The notes under the pieces: generated by a model
Databases searched by the model: none
What the model was told of the DNA's origin: nothing
The model's input: the letters and a program-made list of their open reading frames with translations, nothing else
Assembly: GCA_025558095.1 (NCBI GenBank)
Contig: JAIVFI010000003.1
Location: 434,001 to 498,000, forward strand
DNA length: 64,000 nucleotides
Direction: 5' to 3'
DNA from: Hyaloraphidium curvatum
Taxonomy: Eukaryota; Monoblepharomycota; Hyaloraphidiomycetes; Hyaloraphidiales; Hyaloraphidiaceae
In this document: positions 21,932 to 30,569 of the stretch, one piece after another
Position numbering within the stretch: position 1 is the stretch's first letter
How the letters are laid out: each line of letters begins with the position of its first letter
Translations under genes and position numbers: made by a program

Positions 21932-22694
21932 TATGTAGTCGGAGAATAGCTATACCCTTGGGCGGTGATCGTGGTTGGATGGTCGGAAAGATGCTTGAGC
22001 GGCTCGTCATCAATCCACACGGGCTTGCCCACGATTCCACATTCTAAAGCCAACCGAAATAGGCCGTTCCGGCCAGACCTGTCTGCTGCGAAGAGTATCG
22101 AAGTCGAGGCCGGGGGCCCGAGGACCGGGAAGCGGCCGTTCGACCCGGACCTCGGTTCGTTCGAGGCAGCCCGGATGCCGGACCAGGAGCCGCAGCCCGC
22201 CCCCCCCCGGCCCGTGGCTGCATGGGACGCGCACCTGTGCGGAGTTCGTCCCCATTTTCAAACAGTAGGCTGCCACCGAGTGCTGTCGGGCGAGATTACG
22301 AGCTGACGTGGCGTCCTGCGACCAGCGACGACATGCTCGTGTACAGGGGTCCCGCGTCCAACTTTTGGGAGGATGAACGCAATCGGGCGGTCGGACGAGC
22401 ACAACCCTTTCGGCCTCTGGCGTTTTAGGGATGTCTAGTTCTAGTTCCGCTCAGCACCATAAAGTCACATGGCTGTATCGATTGCAGATGTACACGCAGG
22501 CTGCCCGGTACGTCTGAAGATGCCCTACGTTGTCCCAAGGAGAACTGTACAAGTTCGGCACGAGCCGATCGCAATAGGGGTCCGTTGCATAGCTGATGAT
22601 GCGCTCGCGCACAGGCACAAGTCCGGCTAGCTGATGATGCGCTCGCGCACAGGCACAAGTCCGGCTGGCCGAGTCGAGCCCAAACCAAAGCCAG
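21932..22694. other. Gene-poor interval between SWP1 and a small membrane-protein gene
   Basis: No gene could be supported in these 763 bp. A 130-codon minus-strand frame (22010-22402) and short plus-strand frames ending at 22428 are open but have no recognisable motif or convincing splice structure. The right part holds a perfect 38-bp tandem duplication. Confidence 0.35.
22591..22666. repeat. Perfect 38-bp tandem duplication
   Basis: Two identical head-to-tail copies lie at 22591-22628 and 22629-22666. Each begins agctgatgatgcgctcgcgc and ends acaagtccggct. It is outside any supported gene. Confidence 0.95.
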
Positions 22695-23138
22695 TCACTG
22701 ATTAGGGCGGCAGATGCACTCGGCGGCGTGCACCGCCTGCACCGCCTTGCCTCTTTCGCACTCGTCGTGGTGGGGCTCCTCGCTCGGGTGTGTCATGCTC
22801 CGCACCTTGTGGTGGTGCGCGAGCTCCTCGTCCCTGCTCTTGTGCCCGTGGAACTCGTGCTTGGCCGCCTCCTCGTCGGCCATCCGCTGCTTGCGGGAGC
22901 GGCGGACAAACCAGAACGAGATGGCGACGGCGAACAGGGCGCAGGCGGCGAAGCCGATGAGGAGCCAGCCCCACCAGGCGACTCCAAAGTCGCTCGTCGT
23001 GGAGGAGGCAGAGGCCGTGGGGGAGGAGCAGGCGCAGGTGTACGAGGCCGAGGTGCCGTTGCGGACGCACGAAAGCACGCGGTCCACTGTGGTGCGCTGC
23101 GCGGCGCAGAACGAGACGCACTCGTCGAGGCACGACAT
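22695..23138 (-). CDS. Small single-pass membrane protein with cysteine-rich ectodomain, unknown
   Basis: The frame encodes 147 residues from the ATG at 23138 (MSCLDECVSFCAAQ). The N-terminal 45 residues contain six cysteines and an N-glycosylation sequon (NGTS), followed by a Ser/Thr-rich spacer. One strong membrane segment follows (WWGWLLIGFAACALFAVAIS), then a basic stop-transfer stretch (FVRRSRKQR). The tail is rich in His, Glu and Lys (HEFHGHK, AHHHK, EEPHHDECERG). The frame stays open upstream of 23138, so an upstream exon is possible. I do not recognise the family. The layout suggests a cell-surface or secretory-pathway protein with the cysteines outside. Confidence 0.55.
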   Translation of the reverse strand: MSCLDECVSFCAAQRTTVDRVLSCVRNGTSASYTCACSSPTASASSTTSDFGVAWWGWLLIGFAACALFAVAISFWFVRRSRKQRMADEEAAKHEFHGHKSRDEELAHHHKVRSMTHPSEEPHHDECERGKAVQAVHAAECICRPNQ

Positions 23139-23863
23139 GGCGGCTAACGACGCGGGGTGCGAACGAGGCACTGATGCTGGTATTTGTCGCAGGGGTTTTC
23201 TGTGGCGCCGTGGAAACCGTGTGCGCCTTTTGAATCCTGGTTCCTTGGTTCCTGCGCAAGGGCAGCGCACGAATGACTCAAGTTGCGACACAGCTCTGCA
23301 GAAATCATGGACGTACGGCACGCTGGAGACTTCGTTTTGCTCGGATACCAGTGCCCGGAGGTAGTCGCCGAATGACCATGCGTCTGTCGGCGCAGAAGCT
23401 CGCTTAGGACGGATCTCGGCAATGACGTATTCGCCAGCGCCACACCTGGTTTCCGACCCGAAGCGGCCCTCGCTCGGCCCTGAGCACACGTCACAGCAAT
23501 CCCTGCTTCATCCATTGTGCGGCCTCATCCGGAAATGCGTGATGTCGTGTCGCGGGGGGGGGGGGGGGGGGGGCGGTCAGGCAAGTCTCCGAAGGAAAGG
23601 TTGCTCGGCAGGCCTGGCGCTGGGGCCGACACCGTGGGAGGCGGAAGTAGTCGGCATGATGCTTCGAGTGGTCACCTCTCACGTTCTCACGTAGCTGAAT
23701 TCCAAATGATTTTCTCCGCCGGGGTTGTCGCCGTTGAAGGCGTGGGGAGCAGTCGGCTCCCAGCGTCGCCCCCCTCAAAACACTCCATCGTAGCTCCCGG
23801 CCATACGTCGCTCCACGGCTCAACAAATCATACGACGCGTCTACCGAAAGCGTCCACACGGCA
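23139..23863. other. Divergent intergenic region containing a 20-G tract
   Basis: These 725 bp separate the small membrane-protein gene from the TPR fusion gene and must hold both promoters. The main visible feature is an uninterrupted run of 20 G at 23554-23573. I see no coding motif or RNA gene. Confidence 0.4.
23554..23573 (+). repeat. Homopolymeric G tract (20 G)
   Basis: Twenty consecutive guanines lie in the intergenic region about 290 bp upstream of the TPR fusion gene. Such tracts can form quadruplexes, but they are also frequent sites of assembly error or slippage. Confidence 0.95.
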
Positions 23864-26623
23864 ATGGACCCGCACGACGGCGGCCCGCCGAGGGACGCGT
23901 CCCACGACCCGGCGACGTGCCTCCAGTGCCGTCTGCAGGCGTCGTTTGTGTACGCGCTGCAAGCGGCGCTGTTCGGCGAGCGCGAGGACTCGGACTCCGA
24001 GATGCCGGAACTGGAAGGCCCTCCGGAACCCCCGGCTGCGCCGCCGGCCGCGGTCTCTGGGGGAGGCGCGAGCCCCGGGGCCGCGCTGCCCGTGGGGACG
24101 GACGTCACGGAGGACGACAGGGCCCGCAAACGCGTCTTTTCCGTGGATGCGAAGCAGGGAAGAAGGGCTCCTCCCGTGCCCCGCGCGCCGCAAGTCGAGC
24201 CCGCGCCGCCGGCGGAGCCCGCCCCCGAGGTACCGATGATTCCAGAGGCGGAGGAGCTCAAGAAGCAGGGGAACGCGGCGCTGGCGGCGGAGGACTTTGT
24301 CGGGGCCATCGACGCGTCAGCTTTCCCGTTTGCAGCAACCGCGGGCTTTCTTCTAACGTTCAGGCCTGCGACAGATACACCAAGGCGATCGAATGCTTCC
24401 CGGAACCGAGGGCGGATAAGCGGCTTGCGGTGCTGCACTCCAATCTCGCGCTCGCGCACCAGCGCTTCCACAACCTGGGCTCGGCGGTCCTTAGCGCCTC
24501 CAAGGCCATCGAACTGGATCCTTCGTACGCCAAAGCATACTACCGGAGGGGCACCGTCCAGAAGATGCTCGGCAAGCCGCGCGAGGCCTACGCCGACTTT
24601 CGCACGCTGCTCGCTCTGGAACCGCACAACCGCGAGGTGCTGAGCCTCATGAAGGACCTGGAGCTCGAGGTGCGCAAGCTCGGGTTCTCGGAGGCCATCA
24701 GCGGCGGCAAGGCCGAGACTGCGGCGGCGGCGGCAAAGCGCAAGGCGGCGGCCAAGAAACCCGAGGGCAGGGACTGGAACACGACGGCCTCGCTCGCCGT
24801 GCTGGCGGCCCGGAGGATCGCCGAGGAAGTCAGCAAACTCCCGGAAGAGTTTGCGCCGTTCCTCGAGGACATCGACGAGGTCTACGTGGACAAGATCGTC
24901 GCGTGGCTCGACTGGCCGACGATGCAGAGCTACAAGCAGTCCGGGGCGCTGGGAGGGCGCTTCGCGTCGACCAAGGTCAACGAGCTGATCAAGGCGCAGG
25001 ACGACTTCCACCGGACCCTCTTTGCTTCCGACCGCGAGCACCCGATCATCAGGGACCCGCACCTTTCCCTTCTCAACCCGTTCGAGCCGGCCGTCCAGCC
25101 CTTTCTCCATTACAACAAGCCCGACTACGAGGACGTCGCGCTGCCGCGCCTGTTTTCGCGGCACATCAAGCGCGAAGGGCTGGCGGTCGTGCCCAAGCTC
25201 GACGAGTTCGAGAGCAAGGTCGACGTCTTCACGGGCGGCCAGCTGCGGTACCTGGACTGGAGCAACGTCTTTCTCGCCGGGGGCGCCGCGCTCGCCGCGC
25301 TGGTTCCGACTCCCGGTGGCGTGCTGCTGGAGGACTACTACCTTTCGACGCCCATGCACGCGTCCGCGGACGTCGACCTCTTTATCTACGGCGTGACCGT
25401 CGATGAGGCCAACGCGAAGCTGCGGCAGATCTTTGGGGCCATCGAAAAGGCCGTCAAGGAGCAGAAGCCCAAGTCGCGCGTGATCGCCGTCCGGACGCAG
25501 CACACCTGCACCTTCGTCAGCGACTACCCCTTCCGGCACGTCCAGGTCGTCCTCCGGATCTACAAGTCGCCCGCCGAGATACTGATGGGGTTCGACGTGG
25601 ACGCCTGCTGCGCCGGCTACGATGGGACCAACGCTTGGATCAACGCCCGCTGCGCGAGGGCCCTCACGACCCAGGTTTGTCTCTTTTCGACTGCTGTGTG
25701 GGAACGCACTCAAACTGACTCCGCTTTGCAGTCCAACATGGTCGATCTGAGCAGGCGGTCGCCTTCGTACGAGCTGCGCCTCTTCAAGGTAGGGGAGAAG
25801 TGAGGTGAAGTTCCCTGGTCGCTGACGCTGTGTCAACAGTACGCCAAGCGGGGCTTCTCCATCGTCGTTCCCGACCTGGACAAGGATCGCGTCAAGAAAT
25901 TTCCGGACCACATCTGGGGCTGGCACCGGAGGAAGGAGAAGGGACTCGGCCTTCTGTGCATGCTCGAGCATCTCTGGTTCGCGTTTTCGTCTGCTTTCCG
26001 ATCCTCGCGCTGACGCCCCGTTGCAGGCTCAACCCCGAAAAGTCTCGCCAGAGCTACGCCGGCCTGAATCACTTCGATGTCGACAGCGAGATTTTCTTCA
26101 GCGGTGACCACACGCAAGGAGCAAGGCCGCGGGATCCCGACAAGGCCATCAGCGACTACGATTCCATCAAGTGAGCGATCGAGATTTTGTAGGCCGGAGC
26201 TTCGCTCACATCGTGCTTCACCAGGTTGCCTTTCGGGCCGAAGTACCGCCTCAGCGACATCGAGCGCCGAATCCACGACTTTTCGTGGTCCGCCAACAAC
26301 TGGTACAGGAAGGTGCGGTATTTCCCGCTTGTAGCTTTTGGGGCCACTCAGTTTTGCATTGACAGGAAATGGCTTGCATCGATCTCGACGACGAAGTGGA
26401 GGCCGTACTGTGGGGCTCCATCGACAAGGTCCTGGACGGCCGGCTCCGGCTGGTCCCCTCGGGCGCCACGCGCCGATACCCAAAGATCATCCGCGCCGAC
26501 AGCATGTGGCTGACGACGAACCCCGGCACCCAGCAAAAGATGCTTTCCGGCTCCTTCAACCCCATTCCGGACGATACCGAGGCGTGGTACCGGAGTGCCT
26601 ACGAGGACGTGCCGGAGAAGTGA
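23864..26623 (+). CDS. TPR (carboxylate-clamp) domain fused to a nucleotidyltransferase-like domain
   Basis: Exons 23864-24315, 24375-25674, 25732-25788, 25840-25955, 26027-26170, 26225-26312 and 26366-26623 give 804 residues. Residues 1-125 are acidic/Pro-rich with a CLQC motif. Residues 130-245 form a three-repeat TPR. It starts EELKKQGNAALAAEDFVGAID and carries all residues of an Hsp70/Hsp90 carboxylate clamp (K and N in LKKQGN, N in LHSNLA, K and R in KAYYRRG). A lysine/alanine-rich linker follows. Near residues 450-490 there is a nucleotidyltransferase-fold signature, FLAGGAALAAL followed by SADVDLFIYG. The remainder (VVPDLDKDRVKKFPDHIWGW, KWLTTN-like end) is unfamiliar. The acceptor at 24374 was chosen because it restores the exact TPR spacing (FVGAIDAYTKAIE). 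Function is unknown; client-linked nucleotidyl transfer is speculation. Confidence 0.8.
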
Positions 26624-26784
26624 AGATCGCGCTGTTTGGAAGGCACGACGATTCCGGACCACCGAGGACCCGAGATACCCTCTACTGACATACTCTGCCG
26701 ACCTGACACAAATAGCTTTGACGCATAGGATTGTCTTTTCGATGTTGTTCTTTTGTGCCAAAATGGCATCTGATCGTTTGACGC

Positions 26785-27687
26785 TCAAGCCTGGATCGAA
26801 GCGAGCCACCTCAGCACCTTCTCCCTCGACTGGCGCATCCGGTCGGGGAAGGGGTGGTCCGCGGAAGGCTCCTCGCTCCTTGGAGGCTGCTTCTTCTTGG
26901 CGTACGTGTGCGCGGCGCGGAACGGGATCGGCGCCCGGGTCAGCGGCTTGGTCGGGCGGTGCGGCTCGGTCTTGGGCTTCATCGCGGCGGCCAGGATCAC
27001 ACGGCGCTTGCGCTTGGGCTGCCCGACGGGCACGAAGCCTTCCTCCTCGTCCTGCTCCCACCGCAGCGCAACGCTGTTCTCGGCCGATCGCTGCTCCGGC
27101 TCTCGCGGTGACGCGGACTCGATCTCTGGCACCATTCCGGGTCCGTCCTCGAGCTGCGGGCTCTCAGGCACGGCGTGCGGTCCGTTGTCCTTGGCGGGAG
27201 GCGTCGGAGGGACCTGTTCGACGAAGCGCGAGTCGCCGAGCGAGGCCGCGAGTCGATCGGCGGCGGAAGGTTCCTTGGCGGCTTCCTCGACGACCGGCTC
27301 CGTCCGCAGCGACCGCATGTTCGCGCTCGTCGGAACATTTTCGTCGCGCTTGTCCACTCGCGTGTCCGCCCGGATGGAAGAGGTCGCGCCCCGGGCTGCG
27401 ATCGGGCGGCGCTCTGGCGTGGTGAGCTCGTTGCCTTGGCGCGGGGGCGCGTTTTCCGCTGGCGCGGCGAGCAGCCCGCGGTCGAACGCGTCCTTCAGGT
27501 TGTCGGGAAAGGCGACGTCGAGAGCTGGGCGGGAAGGCTTCCTGTCCGAGTGCTTCGTCCGGGACCGCGTTTTCTCTGCGATCGGGGTCGTCTCCGGCGC
27601 GGCCTCGGCGGTCCTCCGCGGCGTCGGGACGGCCACAGCGCGGTGCGCGACGACGTCGTAGAGCAGTGAGACAGGTCCGCGCGGCAT
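26785..27687 (-). CDS. Unknown protein, mostly disordered
   Basis: One uninterrupted frame of 300 codons starts at MPRGPVSLLYDVVAH; an in-frame extension to 27756 is possible. The protein is rich in Pro, Arg, Glu, Ala and Ser, with low-complexity character and short basic clusters (QPKRKRRVILAA) that could be nuclear localisation signals. A somewhat ordered motif sits at residues 55-70 (FPDNLKDAFDRGLL). The C-terminus is helical (MRQSREKVLRWLASIQA). I do not recognise it. Its 5' end overlaps the plus-strand retroelement relic, so one of the two models is probably trimmed in reality. Confidence 0.4.
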   Translation of the reverse strand: MPRGPVSLLYDVVAHRAVAVPTPRRTAEAAPETTPIAEKTRSRTKHSDRKPSRPALDVAFPDNLKDAFDRGLLAAPAENAPPRQGNELTTPERRPIAARGATSSIRADTRVDKRDENVPTSANMRSLRTEPVVEEAAKEPSAADRLAASLGDSRFVEQVPPTPPAKDNGPHAVPESPQLEDGPGMVPEIESASPREPEQRSAENSVALRWEQDEEEGFVPVGQPKRKRRVILAAAMKPKTEPHRPTKPLTRAPIPFRAAHTYAKKKQPPRSEEPSADHPFPDRMRQSREKVLRWLASIQA

Positions 27688-28202
27688 TCTGGCGGTTTTG
27701 GGAGATTGGCTTCGACAAAAACAGCGAGGCCGAGGAGCGCCTTCAGACGGACCCACGCAACCGGGTGGACCACTGGTTCTCGTTCACGGACCACCCCTCT
27801 GCCGCAAAGGGCGTCGACGTCGTCATCACCTACCCCAACCCTCACTCCCTCCCTGCGGTAGCGACGACTCGTCTCCGTGCTGCGGACGCACGCCTCAAGG
27901 CCAAGATCGCCAAGTACAAAAAGCGGTGGCAGGTCTCCCTCGAGGGCGCGAACGCTCTGGCCATCTTCGCTGCGGAGAGCTCTGGCGCACTGCACAAATC
28001 CTCCGAGCAGGTCATCCAGCTCATCGCTCGGCTTGTGCACCCGCCGCAGCCCGAGTCCGCCGACCCGGATGGGCTCCGCTCGCAGCTCACCTGCCGTATT
28101 CGGCAGGCGGTATCTGTGGCCATCCACCGCGGAAGCGCGGTGATGACCACTCGCTGGATCAACAACTGCTTCCCAATTGTAGTTGAGGTTATGGGAGGGT
28201 AG
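27672..28202 (+). mobile_element. Probable relic of a non-LTR retrotransposon (LINE) ORF, C-terminal end
   Basis: A frame of about 175 codons resembles the region downstream of the reverse transcriptase in many fungal and algal LINE elements. It has a DVVITYPNPHS-like beta strand, then a Lys/Arg-rich helix (ADARLKAKIAKYKKRW) and [20 protein letters not shown]. It ends with RQAVSVAIHRGSAVMTTRW, matching the usual LQRGNA-like ending. No reverse transcriptase catalytic core is found upstream, so the copy would be 5'-truncated, which is typical of LINE insertions. A short T/G-rich stretch follows the stop. The identification rests on remembered motif pattern, not a search. Confidence 0.45.
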
Positions 28203-28289
28203 GGGGCTTTTGTATCTTTGTAGTTCCGGTTTCTAGACTCTGATTCTCTGAAAACAGCCACCACCCCCACTCCACATCTGACGACTCCG

Positions 28290-30182
28290 ATGGGGGACGC
28301 TCCAACAAAATGGAAGTTCACGGGCGCCAGCCCGGGGGCGCCTCCGCCGCCACGTTACGCCGCGTGCCTGGCGTGCCGCGCGCGGAAGACCCGCTGCCAC
28401 GGCGTGCCCGGCGAGACGTGCGCGGGGTGCCGCAAACGCGGCGTCGCGTGCGAATGGCGCTCGCCGGCAAGGACGGTCGCCGGCTCCGCCCGGAGCTCGC
28501 CGAACAGCAGCCCGTCGCCGCTGTTCCCCGCGCCGGCACAGCTTGCGGACTCGGACGATCCCCGTCTGGACTCCGCCGTTCTGCCGCTGCTCTTCAGCTC
28601 CTTCTTCGCCAGTCTGGCGCTGCCCGTGCTCTCGGAGGGCCTGTTTCGCGTCTTTGCGGGGAGCGCACGCTCCGGTGCTCTGCCGCGGATCTACGGCCAC
28701 CCTGCTGTTCGCTTGGTAATGCTCTGGACAGGCACACAGACCCTGCTCGGTCAAGGTCTGGCGATTCCCCTGTCGAAGGACCTCTCCGCTGCTGAGGTCT
28801 GCCTGCGTCTGCGGAAGCTCGTCCACCGCACGCTCGTTGACCAAATGTCGCGGATCTCGGCCGCGGCTACCTTCCAACGGATCACATCGGGCAATGACGC
28901 CGTGCAGGGCGCCACCGATCCGGACGACGTGGCGGTCCTGCTGGCCGTCATTCTCGCCCTGAGGCCGCTGTGCGAGCTCGGGCTGGACGGCGCGTCCCGC
29001 AGCCTGAGAAGGGCGTTCCTGAACCTCGTGTTTTCGTCCGGTTTGCTTCGGCACATGTCTCGCCGTGGGTGGGAAGCAGGGCAGACGGTCCCCGTGTCTG
29101 GCTTGTGCATCGAACAAACGCTACTCACCCTGGTCTGGGCAGCCGTCGTGGGTGACCTCGGGGACTCCTTCTCCGTCCCAGGCGCAGCTTGTGCCCTGCT
29201 TGTGGACGCGGCGGATCCGTCGGGTTCCGAGGGAGCATCGCCTATCATTGGGACCTCGGAAGTTGCGGGGCTGCCGTTTCCGATGTCTTCTGCCGCCCTC
29301 GGGGAGTTGATGGCGCCGCTGGACCCGTTTGCGCTCGACTCGACGACGTGCACCATCCTGGCCCGGCCCCTGACCGGTGGCCAGGTTTCCCTCGCGGTGG
29401 AGCACGGCAGCGTCTCGGAACTGGGATCCCTCTTCGGTCTAGGCATACCGGTCGTCTCGTTTGCGGTCTCGGAGTTGCTGGATCGCTCGCTGTCGCTGGT
29501 CCGGCGGGCGCGTGCACTCGGTTTGGCCATGACGGACCTGGCGGTGATCGAGGATTCGCTTCAAGAGGTGACCGTTCATGATTCTTGGGAATTCGATGGC
29601 CGGCTTTCCAGCACGGAGCTGTGGCCCGTAGCGCGCGCGCTCGTCAACGAGAGGATCAAATTGCTGTCAGCCTCGCGGACCGTTTTCGCAACGATGCCTC
29701 CCGATTTGGTTCCGTTTGACGAAGCTGGAGATCTTCGTGCTGTTTCGATTCTGGCGGCCAGGCAGCTGGGGGACATGCGCGGGGAGCTCTGGGTCCACCT
29801 CCTCTTCCTGCGGTACTCCACGTTGGTCCTTCTGGCGCCCGCTCCGGGCTCGTCGGCGGGCGGCCCCAACGGCCAGCGGTACATGCACACGCCGGCTTTG
29901 GCCGCGGCCATCGGGCATTCCATCACCATCGGCAGCTACGCGGCGTCGCTATTGAAGCTCATGTCGGCGCCCTCGGTGTTCCGTTCCGGGATGGCCCCCA
30001 GCCGGCCCGTGGCGCCGCCCTTTCTCGCGCAGACGTTTGCGGGGACCGCCGCGGTCTCCTCGGCCCTGATCGAGTGGTGCAGGGCGGAGTTACCTGCTGA
30101 AGCCATCGGAGACGGCCTGCTTGCCCCGCTCCTGGCCGGTGCCGACAGCTGCAAAGCGATCGTGCAAATGCTAGGACCTTAG
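28290..30182 (+). CDS. Zn(II)2Cys6 fungal transcription factor
   Basis: This is a fungus-specific binuclear zinc cluster regulator of 630 residues with no visible intron. The N-terminal cluster is Cys26, Cys29, Cys36, Cys44, Cys47 and Cys54 (spacing C-x2-C-x6-C-x7-C-x2-C-x6-C), beginning CLACRARKTRC. A Ser/Pro/Ala linker follows. The rest is hydrophobic and helical (LPLLFSSFFASLALPVLSE, KLVHRTLVDQMSRISAAATF), consistent with the variable regulatory middle-homology region of such factors. Target genes cannot be inferred: no metabolic cluster adjoins it. The start MGDAPTKWKFTGASPG places the cluster about 25 residues in, as is usual. Confidence 0.9.
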   Translation: MGDAPTKWKFTGASPGAPPPPRYAACLACRARKTRCHGVPGETCAGCRKRGVACEWRSPARTVAGSARSSPNSSPSPLFPAPAQLADSDDPRLDSAVLPLLFSSFFASLALPVLSEGLFRVFAGSARSGALPRIYGHPAVRLVMLWTGTQTLLGQGLAIPLSKDLSAAEVCLRLRKLVHRTLVDQMSRISAAATFQRITSGNDAVQGATDPDDVAVLLAVILALRPLCELGLDGASRSLRRAFLNLVFSSGLLRHMSRRGWEAGQTVPVSGLCIEQTLLTLVWAAVVGDLGDSFSVPGAACALLVDAADPSGSEGASPIIGTSEVAGLPFPMSSAALGELMAPLDPFALDSTTCTILARPLTGGQVSLAVEHGSVSELGSLFGLGIPVVSFAVSELLDRSLSLVRRARALGLAMTDLAVIEDSLQEVTVHDSWEFDGRLSSTELWPVARALVNERIKLLSASRTVFATMPPDLVPFDEAGDLRAVSILAARQLGDMRGELWVHLLFLRYSTLVLLAPAPGSSAGGPNGQRYMHTPALAAAIGHSITIGSYAASLLKLMSAPSVFRSGMAPSRPVAPPFLAQTFAGTAAVSSALIEWCRAELPAEAIGDGLLAPLLAGADSCKAIVQMLGP

Positions 30183-30569
30183 TTTCGGGGACGAATACTC
30201 CGTCACGCCAACTGGTGATTGCGTCCGGATCGATGGCCTTTGCTTGTGGCGGTGGCTCCCGTCCATTTTCTTAGCTTCACGTCATCAATACACGGGGATT
30301 GATAATCGACTGTCCTTGCCCTTCTGACGACAAGCCTTCTTGTCAGTGATTCGATCCGGCATCCGGACGGTCACAAAAGACGATGTTGGGGCGACAAAAA
30401 CCGATCTCCCTCATGCACGGACTCGAACGCTCATAAAAGAGAAGACGAGGTATCAGGTCTTTTGCGGTATCGTGCGTGTGTTTACATATAGCTGTCTTTG
30501 AAGATACGATCGGGTATCGTGCTGTTTGCATAGGCCCGAGCCCGGTCCGGGTTCGGCACACATCCGCAT
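30183..30569. other. Convergent intergenic region
   Basis: About 387 bp lie between the 3' ends of the Zn2Cys6 gene and the unknown minus-strand gene. It is noticeably more AT-rich than its surroundings, as expected for 3' untranslated sequence. I looked for a tRNA-like cloverleaf and found none I could support. Confidence 0.4.

Noticed and set aside
22010-22402. 130-codon minus-strand frame downstream of SWP1
   Set aside because: It has no recognisable motif or splice partner, and plus-strand frames over the same bases look equally random.
23491-25971. 826-codon minus-strand frame opposite the TPR fusion gene
   Set aside because: It is a compositional shadow of the plus-strand exon 24375-25674, runs through the G tract, and shows no family signature.
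30300-30569. Possible tRNA in the AT-richer convergent gap (a gactcgaac stretch near 30420)
   Set aside because: I could not pair acceptor, anticodon and T arms at proper spacing on either strand.
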